NCBI RefSeq assembly: GCF_902168065.1
Contig: NZ_LR655715.1
Location: 1 to 46,411 of the forward strand
Direction: 5' to 3'
DNA from: Mycobacterium tilburgii
GTDB lineage: Bacteria > Actinomycetota > Actinomycetes > Mycobacteriales > Mycobacteriaceae
Length of the DNA: 46,411 nt
Below the pieces are notes generated by a model. It saw only the letters and a program-made list of their open reading frames with translations, made no database searches and was not told the DNA's origin. Shown in pieces: positions 18,758-32,040 of the stretch. Numbering within the stretch: the first letter of the stretch is position 1; each line of letters opens with the position of its first letter. The position numbers and the translations under genes are program-made.

Positions 18758-20953
18758 ATGACTGACCGCGTGTCGGCGTGGAATTTGCGAGTTGCCCGGG
18801 TGCTCTACGACTTCGTCAACAAGGAGGCCCTACCCGGCACCGGTATCGACCCGGACAGCTTCTGGGCCGGCGTGGACAAGGTCGTCACCGATCTCACCCC
18901 GCAGAACCAGGCCTTGCTGACCACCCGCGACGACCTGCAGGCGCAGATCGACAAATGGCACCGGCAGCGTGTGATCGAGCCGCTCGACCCGGAGGCCTAC
19001 CGCCAGTTCCTCGGTGACATCGGGTATCTGCTGCCCGAACCCGAAGACTTCACGATCACCACCTCCGGCGTCGACGACGAAATCACCACGACCGCGGGTC
19101 CGCAGCTGGTGGTGCCCGTGCTCAACGCGCGGTTCGCGCTCAATGCCGCCAATGCCCGATGGGGCTCCCTCTACGACGCGGTGTACGGCACCGATGTCAT
19201 CCCGGAGGACGACGGCGCCGAGAAGGGCACCAGTTACAACAGGGTCCGCGGCGACAAGGTCATCGCTTACGCACGCAACTTCCTCGACCAGGCGGTGCCG
19301 CTGGCGTCGGGCTCGTGGACGGACGTGACCGGCCTGAGCATCGCCGACGGACGGCTGCAGATCGCGCTCAGCGCGGAGTCCACCGAACTGGCCAGCCCGG
19401 AGAAATTCGTCGGATACAGCGGCGAGCTGGGCTCCCCCAGCTGGTCGGTGTTGCTGGTGAACCACGGGTTGCACCTCGAGATCCTGATCGACCCGGATTC
19501 GCCGGTCGGCAAAACCGACGCGGCCGGCATCAAGGACGTAGTCCTGGAAGCCGCGGTCACCACGATCATGGACTTCGAGGACTCTGTGGCCGCCGTCGAC
19601 GCCGACGACAAGGTGCTGGGCTACCGCAACTGGCTGGGCCTGAACAAGGGCGACCTGGCCGAAGAGGTCACCAAGGACGGCACGACGTTCACCCGGGTGC
19701 TCAACCAGGACCGCACCTACGCCACCCCGGACGGCGGCGAGCTGACCCTGCCGGGCCGCAGCCTGCTGTTCGTGCGCAACGTCGGGCATTTGATGACCAA
19801 CGACGCGATCATCGTCGGCGAAGGCGACGGCGAGCACGAGGTGTTCGAGGGTATCATGGACGCGCTTTTCACTGGGCTGTGCGCCATCCACGGGCTGAAG
19901 TCGGGCGACACCAACGGCCCGCTGATCAACAGCCGCACCGGCTCCATCTACATCGTGAAGCCGAAGATGCACGGCCCCGACGAGGTGGCGTTCACCTGTG
20001 AGTTGTTCAGCCGTGTCGAGGACGTGCTGGGCTTGCCGCAGGGCACCATGAAGGTCGGTATCATGGACGAGGAGCGCCGCACTTCGGTGAATCTCAAGGC
20101 GTGCATCAAGGCCGCCGCCGACCGGGTCGTCTTCATCAACACCGGCTTCCTGGACCGCACCGGCGACGAGATCCACACCTCGATGGAGGCCGGGCCAATG
20201 ATTCGCAAGGGTGCGATGAAGAACACCACCTGGATCAAGGCCTACGAGGACGCCAACGTCGACATTGGTTTGGCCGCCGGCTTCTCCGGTAAGGCCCAGA
20301 TCGGCAAGGGTATGTGGGCGATGACCGAGCTGATGGCCGATATGGTCGAGCAGAAGATCGGCCAGCCCAAGACCGGCGCCACCACCGCGTGGGTGCCCTC
20401 CCCGACCGCCGCCACGCTGCACGCGATGCACTACCACCAGGTCGACGTGTTCGCCGTACAGAAGGAGCTCGCGGGCAAGAAGCGGGCGACCATCGACGAA
20501 CTGCTTACGATCCCTCTGGCCAAGGAACTCGCCTGGGCTCCCGAGGAGATCCGCGAGGAGGTCGACAACAACTGTCAGTCGATCCTGGGCTACGTGGTGC
20601 GCTGGATCGACGCCGGTGTCGGCTGCTCGAAGGTGCCGGACATCCACAACGTCGCGCTGATGGAGGACCGCGCCACGCTGCGCATCTCCAGCCAGCTGCT
20701 GGCCAACTGGCTGCGGCACGGCATCATCACCAGCAAGGATGTCCGAGCCAGCCTGGAGCGGATGGCCCCGCTGGTCGACGCGCAGAACGCCGGTGACCGC
20801 GCGTACCGGCCGATGGCGCCCAACTTCGACGACAGTATCGCGTTCCTAGCCGCCCAGGAACTGATTCTGACCGGCGGGCAGCAGCCCAGCGGTTACACCG
20901 AGCCGATCCTGCATCGGCGCCGGCGTGAGCTCACGGCACGTGCCGGTGTCTGA
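18758..20953 (+). CDS. glcB: Malate synthase G
   Basis: 731 residues from ATG 18758 ([19 protein letters not shown]), which has a strong GGAGGA five bases upstream; an in-frame ATG at 18734 precedes the ribosome site and is rejected. Condenses glyoxylate with acetyl-CoA in the glyoxylate shunt. TIM-barrel core with [30 protein letters not shown] and [18 protein letters not shown]; catalytic arginine in the FVRNVG region. [20 protein letters not shown] holds the reactive Cys and the catalytic Asp (MED). Roughly ten residues shorter at the C-terminus than M. tuberculosis GlcB, beyond the last conserved LHRRRREL. Intact, suggesting dependence on fatty-acid carbon. Confidence 0.97.
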   Translation: MTDRVSAWNLRVARVLYDFVNKEALPGTGIDPDSFWAGVDKVVTDLTPQNQALLTTRDDLQAQIDKWHRQRVIEPLDPEAYRQFLGDIGYLLPEPEDFTITTSGVDDEITTTAGPQLVVPVLNARFALNAANARWGSLYDAVYGTDVIPEDDGAEKGTSYNRVRGDKVIAYARNFLDQAVPLASGSWTDVTGLSIADGRLQIALSAESTELASPEKFVGYSGELGSPSWSVLLVNHGLHLEILIDPDSPVGKTDAAGIKDVVLEAAVTTIMDFEDSVAAVDADDKVLGYRNWLGLNKGDLAEEVTKDGTTFTRVLNQDRTYATPDGGELTLPGRSLLFVRNVGHLMTNDAIIVGEGDGEHEVFEGIMDALFTGLCAIHGLKSGDTNGPLINSRTGSIYIVKPKMHGPDEVAFTCELFSRVEDVLGLPQGTMKVGIMDEERRTSVNLKACIKAAADRVVFINTGFLDRTGDEIHTSMEAGPMIRKGAMKNTTWIKAYEDANVDIGLAAGFSGKAQIGKGMWAMTELMADMVEQKIGQPKTGATTAWVPSPTAATLHAMHYHQVDVFAVQKELAGKKRATIDELLTIPLAKELAWAPEEIREEVDNNCQSILGYVVRWIDAGVGCSKVPDIHNVALMEDRATLRISSQLLANWLRHGIITSKDVRASLERMAPLVDAQNAGDRAYRPMAPNFDDSIAFLAAQELILTGGQQPSGYTEPILHRRRRELTARAGV

Positions 20954-21016
20954 TTCGGGCGCGATGCTCCCAGCCAAGAACGATGACGAGCCGACGGAAG
21001 GTTAGTGGGCGCTGGC

Positions 21017-23134
21017 ATGGGTAGGCACAGCATGCCCGACCGCGGGAAGTCGCCCGACGAGCCGTCCGACGAGTCCGACACCGCCCGCTTCACCGCCCGC
21101 GACCTGGTCTCTCGCTACCGGGAGGAACGCGACAACCCGCGCGGCTTCGCCGAGCCTGACCCCGGCTCGGATGACAACGACTACGCGGAGGGCTTCGGCG
21201 ACGACGAGTACGGCGCCGAGGACGGGGACGACTTCCCCGCCGACGAGGAGTTCGGCGAGAGGAGTTCCGCCGCCGACCGCTATGGCGCCGTCGAGGACCC
21301 GGACGCGTGGTTCGCGGATGACGCGGACTACCCCGAATTCCCGCACCGTTCGGACACCGCGCCGTCCGAGCCGCGTCCGGGCCCGGCCCAGGCGGGCCGT
21401 CGCGTCCTCGGCGAGTGGCGGGGTGGCCACCGTAGTGCCAGCGGCCGCCGCGGTGTCAGCATCGGCGTGATCGTGGCCCTGGTCGCGGTCATCGTTGTCA
21501 TGGGCACGATCATCCTCTGGCGGTTCTTCGGCGACGCGTTGTCGAATCGCTCGCGTACGGCCGCGGCACGTTGCGTGGGAGGCAAGGAGGACGTCGCCGT
21601 CATCGTCGACCCGTCGATGACCGACCAGGTGCAGCAATTCGCCGAAAGCTACAACTCCACCGCCGGCCCCGTCGGCGACCACTGCATGGTGGTGAACGTT
21701 AAACCCGCCGGTTCCGACGCGGTCATCAACGGCTTCATCGGCAAATGGCCCGCGGAGCTGGGAGCCAAGCCGGCGCTGTGGATCCCGGGGAGTTCGGTGT
21801 CGGCCGCGCGATTGACCGCGGCGGCGGGCCAGAAGACCATCAGCGACAACCGTTCGCTGGTGACATCCCCCGTGGTGCTGGCGATCCGTCCCGAACTTCA
21901 GTCCGCGCTGACTGATCAGGACTGGGGTGCGCTGCCCGGCCTGCAAACCAACCCGAACGCGTTGGCCGGATTGAAGTTGCCCGGTTGGGGCGCGTTGCGG
22001 CTGGCGATACCGACGAGTGGCAACGGTGACGCCGCCTACCTGGCGGGCGAAGCGGTGGCGGCGGCGTCAGTGCCGCCCGGCGCCCCGGTCACCCAGGGCA
22101 CCACCGCGCTGCGGGCGCTGACCAACGCTCAACCCAAACTGGCCGACAATACGCTGACCGAGGCGATGAACGCGCTGTTGAAGCCCGGCGATGTGGCGAC
22201 CGCGCCGGTGCACGCCGTAATCAGTACCGAGCAGCAGCTGTTTCAGCGTGGTCAGTCGCTGCCCGATGCTGACAAGACCTTGACTTCCTGGCTGCCGCAA
22301 GGGCCCGCGCCGGTCGCGGACTACCCGACCGTCCTGCTCAGCGGTTCGTGGCTGACCCCGGAACAGGCCTCGGCGGCGAGCGAGTTCGCCCACTTCATCC
22401 GCAAGCCCGAGCAACTCGCGAAGCTGGCCAAGGCCGGTTTCCGGGTCAACGGCGTCAAGCCGCCGAGTAGTCCGGTGACGAGCTTCGCGCCCGTGGCCGC
22501 CACGCTGTCCGTGGGTGACGACACCGTGCGCGCCACCCTGGCCGACGCGATGTCCGCGCCGTCCAGCGGCGTGGCCGCGACGATCATGCTGGATCAGTCG
22601 CTGCCCGGGAAGTCGCGATTGGCCAACGTGATCGCGGCGCTGCAGGACCGGATCAAGGCGCTGCCGCCGACCGCGATCGTGGGGCTGTGGACGTTCGACG
22701 GCCACGAAGGCCGCTCCGAGGTGACGGCCGGCGCACTGACCGACCCGGTCAACGGCCAGCCGCGGTCGGCCGCCCTGGTGGCCGCGCTCGACAAGCAGTA
22801 CTCGTCGGCCGGCGGTGCGGTGTCGTTCACCACGTTGCGCCTGATCTACCAGGATATGCAGACGAATTACCGCGCCGGGCAGAGCAATTCGATCCTGGTG
22901 GTCACCTCCGGGCCGCACACGGACCAGACCCTGGATGGGCAGGGGCTGCAGAACTTCATCCGCACCAACGCCGACCCGACCAAACCGATCGCGGTCAACG
23001 TCGTCGACTTGGGTGCCGACCCGGACCGGGCGACCTGGGAAGCGGTCGCCCAACTCAGCGGCGGCGGTTACCAGAATGTGGCCACCTTGGCTTCGCCCGA
23101 CCTGGCGACCGCGATCAGCACGTTTTTGAGCTGA
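21017..23134 (+). CDS. Large membrane-anchored VWA-domain protein (Rv1836c orthologue)
   Basis: 705 residues from ATG 21017 (MGRHSMPDRGKSPDE), the family start; a GTG four codons earlier is also in frame but only three bases from the GGAAGG. An acidic, low-complexity cytoplasmic region (about 1-130, many Asp/Glu) is followed by one transmembrane helix (about 149-171, IVALVAVIVVMGTIILW) and a large outer domain. The C-terminal part is von Willebrand A-like: TIMLDQSLPGKSRL (DxS start of the metal site), VGLWTFDG, and SILVVTSGPHTDQT. The middle resembles a solute-binding fold (WIPGSSVSAARL, LAIRPEL). Function unknown; intact, and longer in its acidic tail than the M. tuberculosis protein. Confidence 0.85.
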   Translation: MGRHSMPDRGKSPDEPSDESDTARFTARDLVSRYREERDNPRGFAEPDPGSDDNDYAEGFGDDEYGAEDGDDFPADEEFGERSSAADRYGAVEDPDAWFADDADYPEFPHRSDTAPSEPRPGPAQAGRRVLGEWRGGHRSASGRRGVSIGVIVALVAVIVVMGTIILWRFFGDALSNRSRTAAARCVGGKEDVAVIVDPSMTDQVQQFAESYNSTAGPVGDHCMVVNVKPAGSDAVINGFIGKWPAELGAKPALWIPGSSVSAARLTAAAGQKTISDNRSLVTSPVVLAIRPELQSALTDQDWGALPGLQTNPNALAGLKLPGWGALRLAIPTSGNGDAAYLAGEAVAAASVPPGAPVTQGTTALRALTNAQPKLADNTLTEAMNALLKPGDVATAPVHAVISTEQQLFQRGQSLPDADKTLTSWLPQGPAPVADYPTVLLSGSWLTPEQASAASEFAHFIRKPEQLAKLAKAGFRVNGVKPPSSPVTSFAPVAATLSVGDDTVRATLADAMSAPSSGVAATIMLDQSLPGKSRLANVIAALQDRIKALPPTAIVGLWTFDGHEGRSEVTAGALTDPVNGQPRSAALVAALDKQYSSAGGAVSFTTLRLIYQDMQTNYRAGQSNSILVVTSGPHTDQTLDGQGLQNFIRTNADPTKPIAVNVVDLGADPDRATWEAVAQLSGGGYQNVATLASPDLATAISTFLS

Positions 23135-23362
23135 TGCCGCGAGCCTGACAGGCACCGCGCAGGGGTGCGCTCCGCTCAGGAATGACTCGACCTGTTCCGC
23201 CGGCCGCGTGCGGCAGACAACACGGGAAGTCTTCGCCGATCCGTTTTGCGGAGGCACGGCCAATGATCTTGATGCCACGTATCGTCGGGACTGCGGTAGT
23301 CCGGCAGCAACGCCGCAATACCGATCGCGGACGCCAACCCTACGTGAGGACAACGAATTGTA

Positions 23363-24230
23363 ATGCGAGAGTATCCATTTCAGGGCATGCGCACGCGAAC
23401 GACCTAGTCGATCGACGTCAACGGGCGACGCACTCGGCTGCTCATCGACGGTCGAGCTGAGCAACCGCCGTTCCTATTACTGCACGGTATCGGTCGCAGC
23501 CTCGAGGACTGGGAGCCGCAAGTCGGCAGCTTATGCCGGGCCGGTTATCGCGTGCTCGCCCCAGACCTACCCGGATCGGGTTTCCGACCGCCTGCCGGCC
23601 GTCACTTTGTCCGGTTCGAAGAGCGGTGCTGGAGACCCTTGATGCAGTGGGAGAAACCCGGCTCCTGCACGTGATGGGCCACTCGATGGGCGGTGCGGTC
23701 GCGCTGCAGCTGTTGGCGCTGCAGCCGACCGGGTGGCCACCTTGAATCTGGTGGGCAGCGCCGGGTTCCATCCGATCCTGCGGTTGGCGGCCACCCCGGT
23801 CGTGGGTGCCCTGCGACCCGGCACGTCAGCCGGGCCGGTGCCCAGATGCACGAACGGCGGCTCTACGTCGACCGGTCGTTGGTCACCGACGAGCGGATCG
23901 ACCGGGCGCTGACGCTCGCGCGACAGTCCGGGACGGCCGCGGTCCTGCACGAGACCGCGCTGGGGTGTCAGCATTAGAGGTGTCCGGCCCCAATGGCGAA
24001 ATGAGTTGCTGCGCAGCGTCTCCCGCCATGTTCGCCCCACGCTCATCGGCTGGGGCGACCACGACCGCATCCGGCCCGTACACCACGTCAGGGCGGCGCA
24101 GCGCTGTTTCCCGCACGCTCGGGTGCACCTGTTTCACAGGGTCGGGCATCTACCGCAAGTGTAGGCGGCCCAGGAATTCACGGAACTGACGTTGGATTTC
24201 CTGCGGTCTGAACCCGCCGTGTGCGCCTAG
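23363..24230 (+). pseudogene. Alpha/beta-hydrolase remnant
   Basis: ATG 23363 opens MREYPFQGMRTRTT, then a TAG (23405) interrupts. The frame continues SIDVNGRRTRLLIDG, FLLLHGIGRSLEDWEPQV and GYRVLAPDLPGSG. Shifts near 23580-23620 lead to VLETLDAVGETRLLHVMGHS with GHSMGG nucleophile elbow, then LNLVGSAGF. Further shifts precede HERRLYVDRSLVTDERIDRA, PTLIGWGDHDRIRPVHHV and HLFHRVGHLPQV, the catalytic Asp and His blocks. It ends TAG 24228-24230. It is not lipZ or the haloalkane dehalogenase that flank gcvB in M. tuberculosis. Substrate unknown; dead. Confidence 0.8.
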
Positions 24231-24393
24231 TCGGCACCGTATCGCGACCGGAGAGGATGATTTTACGGGCATGCTCGACGGTGGGGTCGCCTTCATCACG
24301 CGCGCGAATGTCGTGGCCGTCGAGCTGCGTGCCCAGATCGACTTCACCACGAAATCGCCTAAGCAGCAGGCAGTTTGACCTACCGCGGTGCGG
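24231..24393. other. Short gap between hydrolase remnant and gcvP, no gene
   Basis: About 160 bases between converging genes. A minus frame (KSIWARSSTATTFARVMKA) lacks codon structure. No terminator-like stem with a T-run is apparent. Confidence 0.4.
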
Positions 24394-27231
<2,838 letters not shown>

Positions 27232-27281
27232 CGGGACTCCTGATAGTAGGCAGAGGGACTAATTGGCCCTCCCCCTCTGTC

Positions 27282-27480
27282 CCCACCCAGTCATCGAGCG
27301 CCTGAGAGATTCGGCGCGCAGTCCCCCGTGCGCCTTTCCCCATCGGCGGGTGGACCATCACGGTCGCACCGCTTTCCAGAGGCATCCTTACCGGCGCGCG
27401 GTCCTGGTGCCTGAGAGGTTGTCGGAGAGGTATTGCTCCTTCGGCATCCGTGACTGGCAGCCACGAAACTCTCCCGCGCG
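27282..27480 (-). promoter_or_regulatory. Tandem glycine riboswitch in the gcvP leader
   Basis: The 5' leader (read minus) carries two aptamer-like units. The first has GGGAGAG, CCGAAGGAGCAA and CTCTCAGG followed by GGACC (CTCTCAGG complement at 27410-27417). The second has a CTCTCAGG block at 27301-27308 with a GCCGATGGGGAAAGG block before it. Two CTCTCAGG cores about 110 bases apart, with the CCGA(A/T)GG...AA bulge motif, are the signature of the cooperative gcv riboswitch, which turns glycine-cleavage genes on when glycine is abundant. Confidence 0.9.
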
Positions 27481-27527
27481 GGCTCAATGCGGAGTCGAGT
27501 TTACCCTCCAGTAACCCGAAAACGGGC

Positions 27528-28160
27528 TTATCCGATTTTGCGGTCGCGATGTTTGCGCCGGGAAGCCAGCTCGTCCTCCGGGGCTGCGATCGACTCCCCG
27601 CCGTCGGCGCGCTCACCTGGGAAATCGGTGATTACGCCGGTCAGCTCGCGCATGGCGCCGGACACCGCGATGCCGAACACACCCTGCCCGCCCTGCAGCA
27701 GGTCGACCACTTCTTCGGCCGACGTGCACTCGTAGACGGTGGTGCCATCCGAGAACAGCGTGATGTTGGCCAGATCTTCGACCCCGCGCTGGCGCAGATG
27801 GTCGACCGCGACCCTGATGTTATGCAGCGAGATGCCGGTGTCCAGCAGCCGCTTGACGATCTTGAGAACCAGAATGTCCTTGAAGGAATACAGGCGCTGG
27901 CTGCCCGACCCCGCCGCGCTGCGGATCGACGGCACCACCAGCGAGGTGCGGGCCCAGTAGTCCAGCTGGCGGTAGGTGATCCCGGCGATCTGACACGCAC
28001 TGGGACCCCGGTAGCCGACCAACTCGTCGGGCACCGAGTCGTCAGGAAACAGCCCCGGCTGCACGGGTCCGCTGGCCACGGCGATGCTCAGCTCACCTGG
28101 GTTCGCGGCATCCGACTGGCCGGCAAGATCCAGCTGTTCTTGACATTGCTGGTCGCTCAC
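27528..28160 (-). CDS. resR: MerR-family regulator ResR (Rv1830 orthologue)
   Basis: 210 residues from GTG 28160 (VSDQQCQEQLDLAGQ), chosen because AGAGGA lies six bases upstream; the frame is open further but without family similarity. MerR winged helix: YRGPSACQIAGITYRQLDYW, ARTSLVVPSIRSA, then RLYSFKDILVLKIVKRLLDT; the C-terminal part (FGIAVSGAMRELTG) is the dimerisation/effector region. In M. tuberculosis Rv1830 controls growth and division genes (whiB2/fatA-linked), and variants give antibiotic resilience. Intact. M. tuberculosis has a small gene, Rv1831, between this and gcvB; none is seen here. Confidence 0.88.
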   Translation of the reverse strand: MSDQQCQEQLDLAGQSDAANPGELSIAVASGPVQPGLFPDDSVPDELVGYRGPSACQIAGITYRQLDYWARTSLVVPSIRSAAGSGSQRLYSFKDILVLKIVKRLLDTGISLHNIRVAVDHLRQRGVEDLANITLFSDGTTVYECTSAEEVVDLLQGGQGVFGIAVSGAMRELTGVITDFPGERADGGESIAAPEDELASRRKHRDRKIG

Positions 28161-28437
28161 AGTGGTTCCTCTCGCCGATCGCGCTCTTGTCACTAGCTGC
28201 GTCCATTGGCTGCCTGCACAGCCACGTTGGCTAAGGCCCAAGTGCTAGAGAGCTTACGCTGTTCGATCACTACCGTGCCTTAACTTGCTCTCAAAGTATG
28301 GCCGCCGCAACGGCGAGGGGCCCGCTATCCGACAGGCGTGTCGAGATCACAGTGTCAGGTGAGACGCATCCGTGATATCGGGGTCCAGCTTAACGCCCGA
28401 TCGCCAGCCCGCTGACCCGCAGTTTTCGCACCGCGGC

Positions 28438-28932
28438 TCAGGTGGCCTTGAAATCGTCGGGAGACACGCTGTCGAGAAACTCTTTGAACTTCTCCACCTC
28501 GTCCTCGCGCACGGCGCTGCTGGATTCCTCGTCGCTCTCGTCCGGAATCAGCAGACCCGCCTGGGCCAGCACCGCTTCCTCGACGTAGATGGGGACGCCC
28601 ACGCGCAGTGCGATCGCCACCGAATCCGACGGACGCGCCGACACGGTGATGTTGCGGTCAAACACCAGGTCGGCGTAGAAGGTGCCTTCCTGCAGATCGA
28701 CGATCCGCACTTCCTTCAGCGAATGTCCAAGCGCCGCAATGAGATCACGGATGAGATCGTGGGTCAGCGGCCGGGGCGGTTCGACGCCTTGCTGTTCGAG
28801 CGCGATCGCAGCAGCCTCAGACTGCCCGATCCAAATCGGCAGGTAACGGTCACCATTGGCCTCACGCAGCAACAGCACCGGCTGGTTTTGCGGCTGCTCG
28901 ACGCGAATGCCGACAACACGTACTTCACCCAT
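28438..28932 (-). CDS. Bifunctional-nuclease (DUF151) domain protein, Rv1829 orthologue
   Basis: 164 residues from ATG 28932 (MGEVRVVGIRVEQPQNQPVL), matching M. tuberculosis Rv1829 exactly in length; an upstream ATG (28974) is rejected. The BFN domain fills 1-130: YLPIWIGQSEAAAIALEQQ, PLTHDLIRDLI, RPSDSVAIALRVGVPIYV. The acidic tail has a PDESDEESSSA stretch. The family is named for a plant protein with DNase and RNase activity; bacterial roles are unclear. It sits between two MerR regulators in a conserved cluster. Intact. Confidence 0.9.
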   Translation of the reverse strand: MGEVRVVGIRVEQPQNQPVLLLREANGDRYLPIWIGQSEAAAIALEQQGVEPPRPLTHDLIRDLIAALGHSLKEVRIVDLQEGTFYADLVFDRNITVSARPSDSVAIALRVGVPIYVEEAVLAQAGLLIPDESDEESSSAVREDEVEKFKEFLDSVSPDDFKAT

Positions 28933-29049
28933 TTGTGTCTGCCCTCCGCATATGCCGCCGTATCCGACTTTCACTCAGAGCGACGACCCGGTGGTACACC
29001 GCTCCTCTCCGTGCCGCCGAACACCAAGCTGTTCAACGAAGTCTAGTCC

Positions 29050-29802
29050 TCAGCGTCGCAGAACGTCGCGAACGGCCGACTTGATCAACGACGTGTGCAA
29101 GGTAATTGCCAGCGCGGCGATCTCACGTGCCAGATCGTCGGCGCGATCCCGGGCACCGGCCTTGTCCGCCTTGATCAACGGTCCGGCGATCTGCGCGATC
29201 AGATCGGATTGCCGGTCGGCCGCCGACCGGAACGCCCGCAAATGCCGCGGTTCGACGCCGTAATCGGACAGAGCCCGGGCGCATTGCAGGATCACCACGG
29301 TGTGCTCGTCGAAGAAGCCGGCCGTGCCGCGGCTGATCACCCCGGCTTTGAGCAGGGCGGTGAGGAGGTCGTCGTCGACCCCCGAGCGTTCCAGCACCTC
29401 TTCGCGACTCAGCCGGACGCGGGTGGGTGCGACGGCGGCGGCATCGGGGGCGGTGGCGTGGCCGGTGGAGAGGTCGCTGTCGGTCACCGACACCAATCGT
29501 GGTACGCCGTAAGGCGATCCGAACGGTGGCAACTCACCATCGGGCTGGGCGTCCAGCTGCGCCCGGATCACCTTCAGTGGCAGGTAGTGGTCGCGCTGCG
29601 CGGTGAGGATGAAACGCAACCGCGCGCAGTCGTACGCGGTGAATCTGCGGTATCCCGACGCGGCGCGCTGGGGCGTCACCAGACCTTCGGCTTCCAAGAA
29701 GCGGATCTTAGAAATCGTGACATCAGGGAAATCCGGTCTCAGTAGGTCCAAGACCGCCCCAATCGACATCCCGGCCAGGGCCGGGCTATCGGGTGCGCTC
29801 AC
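29050..29802 (-). CDS. MerR-family regulator, Rv1828 orthologue
   Basis: 250 residues from GTG 29802, which shares one base with the garA TAG. N-terminal winged helix: [60 protein letters not shown]. The linker is Pro/Ala-rich, and the C-terminal helical region ([40 protein letters not shown]) probably dimerises and senses a ligand. Effector unknown. Conserved partner of garA and resR. Intact. Confidence 0.9.
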   Translation of the reverse strand: MSAPDSPALAGMSIGAVLDLLRPDFPDVTISKIRFLEAEGLVTPQRAASGYRRFTAYDCARLRFILTAQRDHYLPLKVIRAQLDAQPDGELPPFGSPYGVPRLVSVTDSDLSTGHATAPDAAAVAPTRVRLSREEVLERSGVDDDLLTALLKAGVISRGTAGFFDEHTVVILQCARALSDYGVEPRHLRAFRSAADRQSDLIAQIAGPLIKADKAGARDRADDLAREIAALAITLHTSLIKSAVRDVLRR

Positions 29803-30284
29803 TAGCCGCCAGATCCTCCATTGTCGTCACCCTTGGGGCCGGTCAAAAACACCAGCCGGAACTTGCCGATCTGTACCTCGTCACCGTTGGCCAGCACTGC
29901 CGAGTCCACTGGCTCGCGGTTAACGTAGGTGCCGTTGAGGCTACCCACATCGACGACGTGGAAGTCGTTGTTTTCCAACCTGAATTCGGCGTGGCGCCGG
30001 CTAACCGTGACGTCGTCCAGGAAGACGTCGCTGTCCGGATGCCGGCCGGCCGAGGTGATGGGCTGGTCAAGGAGGAAGCGCGACCCCGCATTGGGGCCCC
30101 GTTTGACGACCAGCAACGCCGAGCCGGCTGGGAGCCCTTCGACCCCAGAGACCGTGCTCTCGGCGCCCGACTGGGCGGGCGCGTCCAGTTCGTTGAGGAA
30201 GTCGGCGCGGAAGACCGAGGTCGTTTCCACGGTGACTTCTTCCGAATTCTGGTCTTGCGAACTTCCTGAGTCCATGTCCGTCAC
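29802..30284 (-). CDS. garA: GarA, FHA-domain regulator of TCA cycle and glutamate metabolism
   Basis: 160 residues. The N-terminal phospho-switch [13 protein letters not shown] has Thr21 and Thr22, the PknG/PknB sites. The FHA domain covers about 55-140, with G80-R81, SRRH at 95-98 and NGTY at 117-120, the phosphothreonine-binding set. Unphosphorylated GarA inhibits alpha-ketoglutarate decarboxylase and NAD-glutamate dehydrogenase and activates glutamate synthase; phosphorylation folds the tail back on the FHA domain and switches it off. All key residues are kept. Translationally linked to the downstream MerR gene. Confidence 0.96.
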   Translation of the reverse strand: MTDMDSGSSQDQNSEEVTVETTSVFRADFLNELDAPAQSGAESTVSGVEGLPAGSALLVVKRGPNAGSRFLLDQPITSAGRHPDSDVFLDDVTVSRRHAEFRLENNDFHVVDVGSLNGTYVNREPVDSAVLANGDEVQIGKFRLVFLTGPKGDDNGGSGG

Positions 30285-30542
30285 CCGCTGCTCCTCACTG
30301 GCCGCTGTGGCGTTGTCTGACCGGGCCGTTCGGCCGGCTTTCCCACGCTAGGTTGTCGACCCTGTATTGCCGATTGCTGCCTTGTTACGCTGTTGTGTTG
30401 ACCGTACCGCGCGGGGGTTCCGAATGCGGCAACCACCGGCAGGATCGAAAACCGATTGGTCGGCCGGCCCCCGTTGCCCCGCGTGCCGCGCCGTGGCAAA
30501 TGCTGCAGCCACCGGCAGTGCTGGCAGGCACATTAGCAACCG
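30285..30542. promoter_or_regulatory. garA upstream region
   Basis: 258 bases between the gcvH stop and the garA start on the same strand. No frame has codon structure. It presumably contains the garA promoter; I see no clear hexamer pair. Confidence 0.35.
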
Positions 30543-30941
30543 TCACTCGGTCAGCGTGCCGCGGTAGGCGTCAGCATCCAGCAGAGCCGAAATCGCCGAT
30601 GCCAGGTCCTCGCCGTCGGCGACCTGGACGTCGACCAGCCAGCCATCCCCGTACGGGTCGGAGTTGACCAACTGCGGGCTGTCCTCCAGCTCGCCGTTGA
30701 CGGCGGTCACCGTGCCGGTCACCGGCGCGTACAGGTCCGACACGGATTTCGTCGACTCGACCTCGCCGAAAGATTCGCCCGCGGTCACCTGAGCGCCCAC
30801 CTCGGGCAGCTGCACGAACACGACGTCGCCCAGTGCCGATTGCGCAAAGTCGGTGATCCCGACCCGCACGGTATCGTCACCGCTCCGGCGCACCCACTCG
30901 TGTTCGGCGGTGTAGTGCAAATCGGCCGGGATATCGCTCAC
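30543..30941 (-). CDS. gcvH: Glycine cleavage system H protein
   Basis: 132 residues from GTG 30941 ([20 protein letters not shown]), with CAGGA six bases upstream. Lipoyl carrier: the lipoylated lysine is K65 in [26 protein letters not shown] and [11 protein letters not shown] are family blocks. It shuttles the aminomethyl group between P, T and L proteins. It is two residues shorter than the M. tuberculosis protein, in the DG-linker before the last helix. Intact, consistent with retention of gcvP. Confidence 0.96.
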   Translation of the reverse strand: MSDIPADLHYTAEHEWVRRSGDDTVRVGITDFAQSALGDVVFVQLPEVGAQVTAGESFGEVESTKSVSDLYAPVTGTVTAVNGELEDSPQLVNSDPYGDGWLVDVQVADGEDLASAISALLDADAYRGTLTE

Positions 30942-30967
30942 AGTAATCCTGTTCTGGTCGGTGTGGC

Positions 30968-31772
30968 TCACTTGACGGGCTGAGCGTATTGGTGCGGTTT
31001 TGGTTGTCGCAAGGTGCGGACGTTCACGCGGTCGCTCTGTGGGCGGATCGCCAATCGCCAGAATCGAATACGGCGACGACAGGGTCTTGGTGTCGAGGGT
31101 CAGCGAGCCCGGCGACCCGACCACTCAGGTGTCGACACCGACTCGCACGGACTGGCCGCCGCCGTTGACCTCGATCGCCTTGGCGCCGGCGGCCCGCAGA
31201 TCGTTGATCACGTCGAGCATCACCTCGGGTGATATCCCGGGGCCGGGGTCTTCGATGGTGATGCCGGGGCCGGTGGCGCCCACCGCGCCGACCAGAATGG
31301 ACAGCGCGGCCAGCCTCGCCTGCGCGCTCTTGATCGCGGCCTGGTCGTTATTGCCGGACGCCTGCAGCGAATTCAGGGTGTTCTACAGTCCATTGACTTC
31401 ACTGTTTAGGGTGGCCTCGCACTGACGCAGCGAGTCCAGCAGCACCAGCAGGTCCGCCGGGCGGGCCGTGTCCAGTGAGTCACCCGATCGCGTCTGGCCA
31501 ACCTGGATGACGATAGCGATCCCCAGGACGCGGCACAACAGGACCGCCAGCGCGCCGAACATCAGCCGCGACCGGCCGCCGCGCAGCAGGCCGGACAATC
31601 CGGTGCGGCCCTCCGTGCCGATCTACGGTCGCGGGTTGTTGCCGGGCAATTCGTGGCGACCGTGCTGCGCGGCCGCTGGTCCGGCCTGGTGCGCGTCGGC
31701 TGCGGAATCGTCGTGCCGCGTTGGGGCGTCACGACTTTCGTCGGGTGTGCCGGTCGGCTGATCCTGGCTCAC
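30968..31772 (-). pseudogene. DUF881 membrane protein (Rv1825 orthologue), broken
   Basis: From GTG 31772 (VSQDQPTGTPDESRDAP) through GRHELPGNNPRP a TAG follows, then GLLRGGRSRLMFGALAVLLC (the single transmembrane helix), GDSLDTARPADLLVLLDSLR (coiled-coil), another TAG after SEVNGL, then DQAAIKSAQARLAALSILVG. ISPEVMLDVINDLRAAGAKA precedes a TGA in RVGVDT-stop-VVGSPGS. After [12 protein letters not shown] about 25 codons are lost and the frame shifts to [14 protein letters not shown] and TGA 30968-30970. Three nonsense codons plus a deletion. DUF881 proteins are envelope-associated with unknown function; Rv1823, also DUF881, is dead too. Confidence 0.88.
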
Positions 31773-31846
31773 GCTGACCCCATCTCGCTTTGCTCCTAGG
31801 CTCCGAACAGGCGGCGCCGCAGCGCGGCGGCGTTGCCGAAGATTCC

Positions 31847-31884
31847 GGATGCCAACACCACATATGGATGCCCAACACCACAAT
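31847..31884. repeat. 19-bp imperfect tandem duplication in Rv1824 remnant
   Basis: ggatgccaacaccacatat (31847-31865) is followed by ggatgcccaacaccacaat (31866-31884), identical apart from one indel and the last bases. The native gene has one copy encoding VVLGIR. Confidence 0.75.
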
Positions 31885-32040
31885 GAGGGCCGTCGACAGC
31901 TGCGTACCGACAACCAGCTGGTCGCCGACGTAGACGATCAGCGCCGCCACGACGACATTGAACACGAACGACACCACGAAGACCTTGGGATCGAAGATCC
32001 GCTCCAGGTAAGCGCGCAGGCCGCCGAAGACCGCGTCCAA

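Noticed and set aside
18830..20719. 629-codon open frame on the minus strand
   Set aside because: It lies antisense within glcB, which has full family similarity; long antisense frames are expected in GC-rich genes.
22067..23464. 465-codon minus frame across the VWA protein gene
   Set aside because: Antisense shadow of a gene with clear family similarity on the plus strand.
23363..24230. Assignment of the hydrolase remnant to lipZ or the haloalkane dehalogenase next to gcvB in M. tuberculosis
   Set aside because: The GHSMGG elbow and surrounding residues fit neither protein; lipZ has HGGGF and GDSAG motifs, and the dehalogenase has GQDWG.
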